Shown piece by piece: positions 1 through 9,531 of a DNA stretch of 64,000 nt. Numbering within the stretch: the first letter of the stretch is position 1; every line of letters begins with the position of its first letter. Origin of the DNA: Mantis religiosa (Eukaryota; Arthropoda; Insecta; Mantodea; Mantidae); the NCBI GenBank assembly GCA_030765055.1, contig CM060950.1, forward strand, positions 459,460,710 through 459,524,709. The letters run 5' to 3'. Position numbers and translations under genes: made by a program. The notes beneath the pieces were generated by a model. That model saw nothing but the letters and a program-made list of their open reading frames with translations, ran no database searches and had not been told where the DNA came from.

Positions 1-317
1 CTGGCAGTTGGTACCTGACAGAAGCTGTTTTGTTGGGCACCTCACGTTGGACGCATCTGCGTTTCTTTGTTGGCCCTTAAGCATAACACACAGACAATTT
101 AAAATTATAAATTCATAATAGGCTGTGTTCGTGGGGGTTGTGTTTGTGTGAGCTGTGTTCATGGGGGTTCTTGTTGTAATTGTTTTTGTAGTCGTAGATG
201 TGGTGGTGGCTGCAGTTATCCTTTCTGTGGTCGTTGTAGTTGTGAGTGTGGTAATCTTTGTAGTACTGGTGTTTGTGTCTGTGATTGTCGTTGTGACTGC
301 ACTGGTGACTGAAGTTG
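1..317. repeat. Satellite block I (right-hand end, long-form monomer)
   Basis: Satellite DNA of the same family as blocks II and III. It enters the window in mid-monomer and contains one long-form insertion beginning near 107. Bases 1-303 match 19362-19664 base for base as far as I compared, including diagnostic variants of that segment (a GTAGATGTGG, a GCAGTTATCC and a TGGTGTTTGTG). The block ends at the 14-bp sequence GGTGACTGAAGTTG (304-317), which is repeated on the far side of LINE copy A. No gene is visible here. Confidence 0.93.
304..317. repeat. Target-site duplication of LINE copy A, left copy
   Basis: GGTGACTGAAGTTG lies directly before the 3' tail of copy A and recurs at 11966-11979 directly after the six G residues that end copy A. 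The uninterrupted single-copy version is seen at 19665-19678 and 34613-34626 in paralogous satellite segments, which supports a true target-site duplication of about 14 bp. Confidence 0.9.
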
Positions 318-340
318 AGTGAGTGAGTGATGATGAGTAT

Positions 341-375
341 AAGGGCGCTCAACTACAGAGGTCATCAGCGCCCTT
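341..375 (-). promoter_or_regulatory. 3'-terminal hairpin of LINE copy A
   Basis: AAGGGCGCT (341-349) and AGCGCCCTT (367-375) form a perfect 9-bp stem around a 17-nt loop. In the element's RNA it lies just before the terminal CAT-type tail. All four 3' ends in the window have it at the same place, so it is a candidate recognition structure for the element's reverse transcriptase at initiation. That role is inferred from other LINEs with conserved 3' stem-loops. Confidence 0.75.
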
Positions 376-519
376 TTTAAATGAAACTGGTCATGGCAAA
401 AGCCAGATATAAATTATTCTAAAAACAGTATATGTTAAAAAAGACAAAAAATACATACGCCTTGAAAAAAAAAAATAAATAAAATAAAAATGTCATCCAA
501 AAACTTTAAATTCTATTTG

Positions 520-3500
520 CTAAATCCTAAAATCTAATCTCGAAAAGAACCTAAAAACCTTCTTCACTACTGCGTTATCGTCCGCTAATATTTCTGCAAA
601 GCTGACCGGCAGCTGCAGAGACGTCCTAAGGTCTGCTAGGTGAAAACACTCTAGCAGCACGTGTCGTACAGACAACGCTTCATTACAAAACGGACATAGT
701 GGAGAAGGCTCCTTTTTAAAAAGAAAACTATGAGTAAAAATGCAGTGCCCAATTCGTAACCGAGCCAAACTCACCTCCTCGCGACGAGATGACCGACAGG
801 AGGTAACCCAGGGAATCGGAAGTTCTTTGACAGATCTAAGTTTATTATTGCGGAGAGCAGACCACTCTTCCTGCCAGCAGGTTTGCACAGCTCTCCGCAA
901 TTCGGCCCTAAAGTCTTCCGATGTCACAGATGGTATTCGAACCCTGGGCTTCATGATAGCCGTCTTGGCTGCTGAATCCGCCATTTCATTCCCCCGCAAG
1001 CCTACGTGACCAGGGATCCATGCACACACCACGTTAACGCCAGAAGCGTGTAAAACGTGGAGGGCATCCTGTATACGCTGCACAATAGGGTGGTAGTTGT
1101 ACAGCTGCCGTAGGCTTTGAAGAGCACTGAGGGAATCACTCAGGATTAAGCAGTCCCCCAACTTTCGTCGGCGTACGTGTAAAATGGCCCGGTATATTGC
1201 ATAAAGCTCTGCAGTAAAAATGGAAGTGCTAGTGTGGAATCCGAATGTATAGGGTTCGGTTCCACACACGTAAGCACAACCAACGCCATTTGAGTTCTTG
1301 GAGCCATCAGTATAAATTACAAAATGGTCCTCATATCGCGATAAAAATTCTAAAAAACATGTGCGGATACTAGACATAGACATGGTAGATTTATCATATT
1401 TAGTCATGCCCAGATCAACCGGGGACGCTCTGCACAACCAAGGAGGGTATGTCCTCTCCCCCCTAGGATACATCTTGGGCATGTCAGTATCAAGATGTCT
1501 AAGGAGCTCCCGGAAACGAAAACCAGGTGGCTTTGGTTTAATAGTAGTGTTCCTATAACGCACGTCCATGAAGGTATTAAAGAACGGCGTAAACGATGGA
1601 TGTGTGGGCATGCAATTAAGTCCACAGCCATAATTGGCTAATAACATGTTGCGCCTGTAGTGCAAAGGAGGTTCTGCAGACTCAGCATACAGGCTTATAA
1701 CTCGGCTCGTTGGAAATGCCCCAACAGCTATACGTATGCCACAGTTATGGACTGTGTCTAATCTCTTCAGCACAGATGGTCGTGCTGAGCCATAAACGAT
1801 ACTACCATAGTCTAATTTGGAACGGATGAGTGCCCGATAAAGTCGCAATAACACTGCACGATCCGCTCCCCACGATTTTCCACTTAGTACCCGCAAGATA
1901 TTCAAAGATCGGTCACATCGTGCTTTCAGTTGTGCTATATGCGACGACCAACTAAGTTTTCTATCAAATATCAATCCAAGGAACCTCGTCTCATCTGCAA
2001 AAGGTAGTAGATCAGCGCCTAGCCGGAGCCTTGGAGGTAGTCGACTCTGCTGACGCCAGAAGTTTACACAGATGGTTTTCTCAGCGGAAAAACGGAAGCC
2101 GTTTTTTAAACTCCAACTCTTAAGGTTGTCCAAGGTGGTCTGAAGACGGCGCTCTAAAAACGGAGTGCGCTGAGATGTACAGTAGACGGCAAAGTCGTCT
2201 ACAAATAGGCATGACGAGACACCTGGAGGTACACATTTCGAGATAGAATTAATCGCAATAGCAAACAACGTAACACTTAGTACCGACCCCTGTGGTACAC
2301 CGTTCTCCTGAACAAAAAGGTTCGAAAAAACCGAGCCAACCCTTACTCGGAATACGCGGTCTTTCAGGAATTCCTGAAGGAAGAGTGGTAGGCGTCCACG
2401 TATATTCCAGGTGTGCAGAGTACGTAGCAACCCTGCCCGCCAACACGTATCATAAGCCTTTTCGAGGTCAAAAAATATTCCGACTGTTTGACAGTTCTTA
2501 AGAAATCCGTTCATAATCTGTGTCGACATGGACACAAGATGATCCACTGTTGAACGGCGTCGTCGGAAACCGCACTGGATGTTATTCAGTAGGTTGTGCG
2601 TTTCCAGCCACCATACCAACCGCCCATTTATCATGCGTTCCATCACCTTGCATACGCAACTGGTGAGGGAAATAGGGCGGTAGCTAGAAGGGAGGTGACG
2701 GTCCTTGCCAGCTTTCAAGATAGGTATAATGGTAGCTTCTCGCCACTTTTCAGGAAACGTGGCATCAACCCAAACACGGTTATACACCTCGAGCAGGAAT
2801 GCCTTACCTTCAGGTGAGAGCTGTTGTAACATTTGAACGTGGATTCCGTCCGGTCCTGGTGCTGTCAGTCGTGATGACGAAAGAGCATGTTCTAGCTCTG
2901 CCAAGATGAAGAGGCGGTTATAGTCTTCAAGGTTTCTGGAACTAAACACGAAACCTTGAGATTCTACCTGAGTCTTAATTGAGATAAACTCAGGAGCATA
3001 ATTGCATGAGCTAGACACCTGAGCGAAAGCACAGCCGAAGGTGTTAGCCACAACAAACGGATCAACAACAACTCCTGCAGCTGTTTTCAGACCAGCGATT
3101 GGCAAGTGGGTTGATTTTCCGGCCACGCGCCTTAATTTATCCCATACAACAGATGAGGGTGTACATCTGTTAAAAGATGATACAAATTTGTTCCATGAGG
3201 TCTTTTTGCTATCCTTAATTATTTGCCTAGATTTTGCGCGCGCTTTCTTGTACTCAATTAGATTACTTAGCGTAGGGTGTCGTTGGAATACCCTTAGAGC
3301 ACGTCTACGAGCACGAATAGCATTCCGGCAGTCGTTGGTCCACCATGGGACAGGAAATCGACCGGGTTGGGTAGCCGAACGTGGAATAGACTGTTCTGCA
3401 GCGGAAAGAATTTTCTCTGTGAGATGATCGACTAAATCATTCACAGAATCGTGCTCGTTGTATTCAAAGACAGCCAACTGGGTGTAAAGATTCCAGTTGG

Positions 3501-4203
3501 CACGATCAAAGCGCCATCTAGGGATACGTGAGGGAGACACATCTTGTGCTAAGAGACTAAGAAGACATGGAAAGTGGTCGCTGGAATGTAAATCAGAGAT
3601 GACATTCCACTGTAATGAAACAGCTAACTGGGATGAACACACTGCCAAATCGATGTGCGAATAGGTGTTAAACGCGTCTGAGAGGAATGTGGGCTCTCCG
3701 GTGTTCAGGAGAACCAAGTTATTGCTCTCCAGGAATTTTGCAATGAGGTTGCCTCTCGAACATGCCCGATTTGAGCCCCAAAGTGGGTGATGGGCATTAA
3801 AGTCTCCAACTATTAGAAATGGTGTTGAAAGTTGGGAAACCAGATCTTCAAGGTCAACTAACGAGAGGTCATCTGATGGCGGGAGATATACAGTGCAAAT
3901 GCAAAATTCTATTGATGGCAGCTTAATCCTTACAGCTACAGATTGTAAATCAGACTGTAGCTGTAACGGATCTACAAATATGTCATCCCTGAGGAGCATC
4001 ATAGTACCCCCGTGTGCAGGAATGCCCTCTTCTGTTTCAACATCACACCTCAGTGGTGTGTAGCGTCTGATTTTAAAGTTGTCTTGTGGTCGTAGCTTAG
4101 TCTCTTGTAAGCATACCACTAAGGGGTGATGCTTACTGAGCAAAAGTTCCAATTCTGGTCGATGCGCTCTTAAACCTCGTATGTTCCATTGTAGGATAGC
4201 CAT
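520..4203 (-). CDS. LINE ORF2 polyprotein, copy A: endonuclease, reverse transcriptase, RNase H
   Basis: This 1227-residue protein is the enzyme of target-primed reverse transcription. The N-terminal APE-like endonuclease (about 1-215) shows N7, E34, GDFN with D134 and N136, D185, and SDH at 208-210. The reverse transcriptase occupies the middle, with APGPDGI, then FDLEKAYD (D579), then FVDD (D669, D670). An RNase H domain follows with D966, E999, D1023 and D1076. A C-x2-C-x7-H-x4-C zinc motif lies at 1170-1186. This order, with RNase H after the RT, fits the I superfamily and argues against Jockey or CR1, which normally lack it. The ATG has G at +4 and the stop is TAG. ORF1 ends 37 nt upstream, so ORF2 is probably translated by reinitiation. 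The frame is intact although the element's ORF1 is split. A distinguishing residue is Q in MLQQL, where B, C and E have H. Confidence 0.95.
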   Translation of the reverse strand: MAILQWNIRGLRAHRPELELLLSKHHPLVVCLQETKLRPQDNFKIRRYTPLRCDVETEEGIPAHGGTMMLLRDDIFVDPLQLQSDLQSVAVRIKLPSIEFCICTVYLPPSDDLSLVDLEDLVSQLSTPFLIVGDFNAHHPLWGSNRACSRGNLIAKFLESNNLVLLNTGEPTFLSDAFNTYSHIDLAVCSSQLAVSLQWNVISDLHSSDHFPCLLSLLAQDVSPSRIPRWRFDRANWNLYTQLAVFEYNEHDSVNDLVDHLTEKILSAAEQSIPRSATQPGRFPVPWWTNDCRNAIRARRRALRVFQRHPTLSNLIEYKKARAKSRQIIKDSKKTSWNKFVSSFNRCTPSSVVWDKLRRVAGKSTHLPIAGLKTAAGVVVDPFVVANTFGCAFAQVSSSCNYAPEFISIKTQVESQGFVFSSRNLEDYNRLFILAELEHALSSSRLTAPGPDGIHVQMLQQLSPEGKAFLLEVYNRVWVDATFPEKWREATIIPILKAGKDRHLPSSYRPISLTSCVCKVMERMINGRLVWWLETHNLLNNIQCGFRRRRSTVDHLVSMSTQIMNGFLKNCQTVGIFFDLEKAYDTCWRAGLLRTLHTWNIRGRLPLFLQEFLKDRVFRVRVGSVFSNLFVQENGVPQGSVLSVTLFAIAINSISKCVPPGVSSCLFVDDFAVYCTSQRTPFLERRLQTTLDNLKSWSLKNGFRFSAEKTICVNFWRQQSRLPPRLRLGADLLPFADETRFLGLIFDRKLSWSSHIAQLKARCDRSLNILRVLSGKSWGADRAVLLRLYRALIRSKLDYGSIVYGSARPSVLKRLDTVHNCGIRIAVGAFPTSRVISLYAESAEPPLHYRRNMLLANYGCGLNCMPTHPSFTPFFNTFMDVRYRNTTIKPKPPGFRFRELLRHLDTDMPKMYPRGERTYPPWLCRASPVDLGMTKYDKSTMSMSSIRTCFLEFLSRYEDHFVIYTDGSKNSNGVGCAYVCGTEPYTFGFHTSTSIFTAELYAIYRAILHVRRRKLGDCLILSDSLSALQSLRQLYNYHPIVQRIQDALHVLHASGVNVVCAWIPGHVGLRGNEMADSAAKTAIMKPRVRIPSVTSEDFRAELRRAVQTCWQEEWSALRNNKLRSVKELPIPWVTSCRSSRREEVSLARLRIGHCIFTHSFLFKKEPSPLCPFCNEALSVRHVLLECFHLADLRTSLQLPVSFAEILADDNAVVKKVFRFFSRLDFRI

Positions 4204-4240
4204 TGGAACTATGGGATATAAGATGTAAAGGTAGTCTACA

Positions 4241-5595
4241 TTAAGACGACTTCATGGGTGGCCGAATCAATTTGCCCTTTTTCTTTGGTGTAGGGCTAGT
4301 TTCGGCAGGTTTATCCTGCCTCTTCTTTGCTGCAGATTTAGCAGCGTGGTCAGCTGTTTCATGCTCCATATCCTCTATGGAAGAGGACGGTTTTCCTTCT
4401 AGAACCTTCGATTCGAGGGGCTCGAAGCGATTGGAAATTCCGACCGACGTAGATGACGGTCGCCGGTCGTAGTCCTCCCCAGAAGATGACTCCGACGATG
4501 ATCTCGGAGACGCTCTAGGGCTACGTTTCTTGGACTTTTCTGGAGCAGACTTTGTGCTTTCTTTCAGGAAGGCAGTTCTATCATACTGCGTCTTGAACTT
4601 GATCTCTGGTGCTTGGTATACAATGGGCAATTTCGTCCTGTTGTTAGACGTGGATGCTTTGTCAGGCGACTTCACTGACTTGTTATTTTCAGTAGTCTGT
4701 GTTCTCGGAGTTTTAGATGGTGTTACTGATGCTCTTGGTTGCGATCTAGGCACTAGAACTTTCTCGGATATTGTTGCCCCATTTATATCAGATGTTTGGG
4801 TACCAGCCTCCCGTTTCGGTGACGGAGTAGCCGCCACAGAGCTATAGGTACGGGAGGTGGTTGAAGAGGGCTTGAGGATACATAGAAGTTTCCGGGCTTC
4901 CGAAAAGGAAACCTTTTCCTTAACCCGGATCTCCTGAATAGCTCGCTCTTCAATATAACGGGGACATTCTCGTGAACTTGATGGATGTTCACCGCTACAA
5001 TTTACGCATGCTGGAGGTGATGTACATGCATTTTCATGCATGCCGGCTCCGCAGCTGACACATGTAGGTGCGCCTTTACAGAATGCACTAGTGTGACCGA
5101 ACCGCTGACATTGGTAGCATCTCAGAGGGTTAGGTATGTATGGTCTAACCTCAATCACTTCATATCCTGCCCTGATTCTTTGAGGGAGATCTACCCGATC
5201 AAAGGTCAGGAACAGGGTACGAGTGGGAACCATATCCCCTCGTTCTCTCCTTTGGACACGATAGACCGCAGTTACGCCTTGTTCCTGGAGGTTCTCCTGA
5301 ATATCCTCGTTGGACATTCCATCCAACGCGCTAGTGTTTACAACACCGCGCGAGGTATTCAGGGTCCTATGCATCTCCACTTTGACTGGATAACTGCCCA
5401 GCATGTTGGCTTTCAGTATCTTTGCTGCTTGGGATGCTGTAGTTGCTTCCACCAGCAGCGTGCCATTTCTGGATTTTGTACATGATTTAACAGCACCAGC
5501 TATTTTGTCAAGACCTTTCTGTATAATAAACGGATTAACCGTAGAAAACGTTCTACCTTCCTCCGTTCGTTTAATAACTAAGTAGCGAGGACCAC

Positions 5596-5596
<1 letters not shown>
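4241..5596 (-). pseudogene. LINE ORF1 (gag-like), copy A, C-terminal part, split by copy B
   Basis: This is the larger part of a nucleic-acid-binding ORF1. The three zinc knuckles are present, followed by a Ser/Pro/Lys-rich tail ending in a basic stretch. The frame is open without stops up to 5596, where the triplet tail of copy B begins. The N-terminal codons lie at 11422-11533. The break is caused only by insertion B; no frameshift or stop occurs in the remaining codons. Differences from the other copies include T for S in NTSRGVV, L for V in KVLEGKP and K in HAAKSAAKK. It cannot make a complete ORF1 protein at this locus. Confidence 0.9.
5584..5596. repeat. Target-site duplication of LINE copy B, left copy
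   Basis: AGCGAGGACCACA belongs to ORF1 of copy A. It is repeated at 11422-11434, immediately after the six G residues that mark the 5' end of copy B. The flanking codons of A continue in frame on either side, which fits a simple insertion with a 13-bp duplication. Confidence 0.93.
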
Positions 5597-5626
<30 letters not shown>

Positions 5627-5630
5627 GTAT

Positions 5631-5665
5631 AAGGGCGCTCAACTACAGAGGTCATCAGCGCCCTT
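5631..5665 (-). promoter_or_regulatory. 3'-terminal hairpin of LINE copy B
   Basis: The same 9-bp stem and 17-nt loop as in copy A (arms 5631-5639 and 5657-5665). It is separated from the tail by a short ATACTC stretch in the RNA sense. Beyond it lie about ten CAT/ATC triplets (5597-5626 on the plus strand). Confidence 0.75.
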
Positions 5666-5810
5666 TTTAAAGGAAACTGGTCATGGCAAAAGCCAGATAT
5701 AAATTATTCTAAAACACCATAAATGTGTTAAAAAAGACAAAAAATGCATACACGTTGGAAAAAAAAAAAAAAAAAAAAAAATGTCATCCAAAAACCATAA
5801 ATTCTATTTG

Positions 5811-8800
5811 CTAAATCCTAAAATCTAATCTCGAAAAGAACCTAAAAACCTTCTTCACTACTGCGTTATCGTCCGCTAATATTTCTGCAAAGCTGACCGG
5901 CAGCTGCAGAGACGTCCTAAGGTCTGCTAGGTGAAAACACTCTAGCAGCACGTGTCGTACAGACAACGCTTCATTACAAAACGGACATAGTGGAGAAGGC
6001 TCCTTTTTAAAAAGAAAACTATGAGTAAAAATGCAGTGCCCAATTCGTAACCGAGCCAAACTCACCTCCTCGCGACGAGATGACCGACAGGAGGTAACCC
6101 AGGGAATCGGAAGTTCTTTGACAGATCTAAGTTTATTATTGCGGAGAGCAGACCACTCTTCCTGCCAGCAGGTTTGCACAGCTCTCCGCAATTCGGCCCT
6201 AAAGTCTTCCGATGTCACAGATGGTATTCGAACCCTGGGCTTCATGATAGCCGTCTTGGCTGCTGAATCCGCCATTTCATTCCCCCGCAAGCCTACGTGA
6301 CCAGGGATCCATGCACACACCACGTTAACGCCAGAAGCGTGTAAAACGTGGAGGGCATCCTGTATACGCTGCACAATAGGGTGGTAGTTGTACAGCTGCC
6401 GTAGGCTTTGAAGAGCACTGAGGGAATCACTCAGGATTAAGCAGTCCCCCAACTTTCGTCGGCGTACGTGTAAAATGGCCCGGTATATTGCATAAAGCTC
6501 TGCAGTAAAAATGGAAGTGCTAGTGTGGAATCCGAATGTATAGGGTTCGGTTCCACACACGTAAGCACAACCAACGCCATTTGAGTTCTTGGAGCCATCA
6601 GTATAAATTACAAAATGGTCCTCATATCGCGATAAAAATTCTAAAAAACATGTGCGGATACTAGACATAGACATGGTAGATTTATCATATTTAGTCATGC
6701 CCAGATCAACCGGGGACGCTCTGCACAACCAAGGAGGGTATGTCCTCTCCCCCCTAGGATACATCTTGGGCATGTCAGTATCAAGATGTCTAAGGAGCTC
6801 CCGGAAACGAAAACCAGGTGGCTTTGGTTTCATAGTAGTGTTCCTATAACGCACGTCCATGAACGTATTAAAGAACGGCGTAAACGATGGATGTGTGGGC
6901 ATGCAATTAAGTCCACAGCCATAATTGGCTAATAACATGTTGCGCCTGTAGTGCAGAGGAGGTTCTGCAGACTCAGCATACAGGCTTATAACTCGGCTCG
7001 TTGGAAATGCCCCAACAGCTATACGTATGCCACAGTTATGGACTGTGTCTAATCTCTTCAGCACAGATGGTCGTGCTGAGCCATAAACGATACTACCATA
7101 GTCTAATTTGGAACGGATGAGTGCCCGATAAAGTCGCAATAACACTGCACGATCCGCTCCCCACGATTTTCCACTTAGTACCCGCAAGATATTCAAAGAT
7201 CGGTCACATCGTGCTTTCAGTTGTGCTATATGCGACGACCAACTAAGTTTTCTATCAAATATCAATCCAAGGAATCTCGTCTCATCTGCAAAAGGTAGTA
7301 GATCAGCGCCTAGCCGGAGCCTTGGAGGTAGTCGACTCTGCTGACGCCAGAAGTTTACACAGATGGTTTTCTCAGCGGAAAAACGGAAGCCGTTTTTTAA
7401 ACTCCAACTCTTAAGGTTGTCCAAGGTGGTCTGAAGACGGCGCTCTAAAAACGGAGTGCGCTGAGATGTACAGTAGACGGCAAAGTCGTCTACAAATAGG
7501 CATGACGAGACACCTGGAGGTACACATTTCGAGATAGAATTAATCGCAATAGCAAACAACGTAACACTTAGTACCGACCCCTGTGGTACACCGTTCTCCT
7601 GAACAAAAAGGTTCGAAAAAACCGAGCCAACCCTTACTCGGAATACGCGGTCTTTCAGGAATTCCTGAAGGAAGAGTGGTAGGCGTCCACGTATATTCCA
7701 GGTGTGCAGAGTACGTAGCAACCCTGCCCGCCAACACGTATCATAAGCCTTTTCGAGGTCAAAAAATATTCCGACTGTTTGACAGTTCTTAAGAAATCCG
7801 TTCATAATCTGTGTCGACATGGACACAAGATGATCCACTGTTGAACGGCGTCGTCGGAAACCGCACTGGATGTTATTCAGTAGGTTGTGCGTTTCCAGCC
7901 ACCATACCAACCGCCCATTTATCATGCGTTCCATCACCTTGCATACGCAACTGGTGAGGGAAATAGGGCGGTAGCTAGAAGGGAGGTGACGGTCCTTGCC
8001 AGCTTTCAAGATAGGTATAATGGTAGCTTCTCGCCACTTTTCAGGAAACGTGGCATCAACCCAAACACGGTTATACACCTCGAGCAGGAATGCCTTACCT
8101 TCAGGTGAGAGATGTTGTAACATTTGAACGTGGATTCCGTCCGGTCCTGGTGCTGTCAGTCGTGATGACGAAAGAGCATGTTCTAGCTCTGCCAAGATGA
8201 AGAGGCGGTTATAGTCTTCAAGGTTTCTGGAACTAAACACGAAACCTTGAGATTCTACCTGAGTCTTAATTGAGATAAACTCAGGAGCATAATTGCATGA
8301 GCTAGACACCTGAGCGAAAGCACAGCCGAAGGTGTTAGCCACAACAAACGGATCAACAACAACTCCTGCAGCTGTTTTCAGACCAGCGATTGGCAAGTGG
8401 GTTGATTTTCCGGCCACGCGCCTTAATTTATCCCATACAACAGATGAGGGTGTACATCTGTTAAAAGATGATACAAATTTGTTCCATGAGGTCTTTTTGC
8501 TATCCTTAATTATTTGCCTAGATTTTGCGCGCGCTTTCTTGTACTCAATTAGATTACTTAGCGTAGGGTGTCGTTGGAATACCCTTAGAGCACGTCTACG
8601 AGCACGAATAGCATTCCGGCAGTCGTTGGTCCACCATGGGACAGGAAATCGACCGGGTTGGGTAGCCGAACGTGGAATAGACTGTTCTGCAGCGGAAAGA
8701 ATTTTCTCTGTGAGATGATCAACTAAATCATTCACAGAATCGTGCTCGTTGTATTCAAAGACAGCCAACTGGGTGTAAAGATTCCAGTTGGCACGATCAA

Positions 8801-9494
8801 AGCGCCATCTAGGGATACGTGAGGGAGACACATCTTGTGCTAAGAGACTAAGAAGACATGGAAAGTGGTCGCTGGAATGTAAATCAGAGATGACATTCCA
8901 CTGTAATGAAACAGCTAACTGGGATGAACACACTGCCAAATCGATGTGCGAATAGGTGTTAAACGCGTCTGAGAGGAATGTGGGCTCGCCGGTGTTCAGG
9001 AGAACCAAGTTATTGCTCTCCAGGAATTTTGCAATGAGGTTGCCTCTCGAACATGCCCGATTTGAGCCCCAAAGTGGGTGATGGGCATTAAAGTCTCCAA
9101 CTATTAGAAATGGTGTTGAAAGTTGGGAAACCAGATCTTCAAGGTCAACTAACGAGAGGTCATCTGATGGCGGGAGATATACAGTGCAAATGCAAAATTC
9201 TATTGATGGCAGCTTAATCCTTACAGCTACAGATTGTAAATCAGACTGTAGCTGTAACGGATCTACAAATATGTCATCCCTGAGGAGCATCATAGTACCC
9301 CCGTGTGCAGGAATGCCCTCTTCTGTTTCAACATCACACCTCAGTGGTGTGTAGCGTCTGATTTTAAAGTTGTCTTGTGGTCGTAGCTTAGTCTCCTGTA
9401 AGCATACCACTAAGGGGTGATGCTTACTGAGCAAAAGTTCCAATTCTGGTCGATGCGCTCTTAATCCTCGTATGTTCCATTGTAGGATAGCCAT
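5811..9494 (-). CDS. LINE ORF2 polyprotein, copy B
   Basis: A complete 1227-residue endonuclease-RT-RNase H protein with the same catalytic residues as copy A: E34, D134, SDH at 208-210, D579, FVDD at 667-670, D966, E999, D1023, D1076 and the C-terminal CCHC motif. By residue comparison it is closest to copy A: both have AQLK and EEWSAL, where C and E have EQLK and EEWYAL. Its own visible change is M for I in NTTMKPKPP. No stop or frameshift is present, so this element could in principle be mobile. It is carried in an element inserted into copy A, so it is younger than A at this locus. Confidence 0.95.
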   Translation of the reverse strand: MAILQWNIRGLRAHRPELELLLSKHHPLVVCLQETKLRPQDNFKIRRYTPLRCDVETEEGIPAHGGTMMLLRDDIFVDPLQLQSDLQSVAVRIKLPSIEFCICTVYLPPSDDLSLVDLEDLVSQLSTPFLIVGDFNAHHPLWGSNRACSRGNLIAKFLESNNLVLLNTGEPTFLSDAFNTYSHIDLAVCSSQLAVSLQWNVISDLHSSDHFPCLLSLLAQDVSPSRIPRWRFDRANWNLYTQLAVFEYNEHDSVNDLVDHLTEKILSAAEQSIPRSATQPGRFPVPWWTNDCRNAIRARRRALRVFQRHPTLSNLIEYKKARAKSRQIIKDSKKTSWNKFVSSFNRCTPSSVVWDKLRRVAGKSTHLPIAGLKTAAGVVVDPFVVANTFGCAFAQVSSSCNYAPEFISIKTQVESQGFVFSSRNLEDYNRLFILAELEHALSSSRLTAPGPDGIHVQMLQHLSPEGKAFLLEVYNRVWVDATFPEKWREATIIPILKAGKDRHLPSSYRPISLTSCVCKVMERMINGRLVWWLETHNLLNNIQCGFRRRRSTVDHLVSMSTQIMNGFLKNCQTVGIFFDLEKAYDTCWRAGLLRTLHTWNIRGRLPLFLQEFLKDRVFRVRVGSVFSNLFVQENGVPQGSVLSVTLFAIAINSISKCVPPGVSSCLFVDDFAVYCTSQRTPFLERRLQTTLDNLKSWSLKNGFRFSAEKTICVNFWRQQSRLPPRLRLGADLLPFADETRFLGLIFDRKLSWSSHIAQLKARCDRSLNILRVLSGKSWGADRAVLLRLYRALIRSKLDYGSIVYGSARPSVLKRLDTVHNCGIRIAVGAFPTSRVISLYAESAEPPLHYRRNMLLANYGCGLNCMPTHPSFTPFFNTFMDVRYRNTTMKPKPPGFRFRELLRHLDTDMPKMYPRGERTYPPWLCRASPVDLGMTKYDKSTMSMSSIRTCFLEFLSRYEDHFVIYTDGSKNSNGVGCAYVCGTEPYTFGFHTSTSIFTAELYAIYRAILHVRRRKLGDCLILSDSLSALQSLRQLYNYHPIVQRIQDALHVLHASGVNVVCAWIPGHVGLRGNEMADSAAKTAIMKPRVRIPSVTSEDFRAELRRAVQTCWQEEWSALRNNKLRSVKELPIPWVTSCRSSRREEVSLARLRIGHCIFTHSFLFKKEPSPLCPFCNEALSVRHVLLECFHLADLRTSLQLPVSFAEILADDNAVVKKVFRFFSRLDFRI

Positions 9495-9531
9495 TGGAAC
9501 TATGGGATATAAGATGTAAAGGTAGTCTACA

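Larger units (their letters stand above)
318..5596 (-). mobile_element. I-superfamily LINE copy A, 3' part (3'UTR, ORF2, most of ORF1)
   Basis: This is the 3' portion of a full-length non-LTR retrotransposon read on the minus strand. It holds the triplet tail and 3'UTR (318-519), ORF2 (520-4203), a 37-nt spacer and the ORF1 codons up to 5596. The element is interrupted here by insertion of copy B. Its remaining 5' part lies at 11422-11965, where the 13-bp sequence AGCGAGGACCACA repeats as the target-site duplication. Removing B would give one complete element of about 5.8 kb, bounded by a 14-bp duplication of satellite DNA. Confidence 0.92.

Noticed and set aside
740..3427. Plus-strand open frames inside the LINE ORF2 copies (for example 740-1009, 2596-2817, 3041-3427 and their repeats)
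   Set aside because: They are antisense to an ORF with clear EN, RT and RNase H motifs, recur at the same place in each copy and have no recognisable domain.
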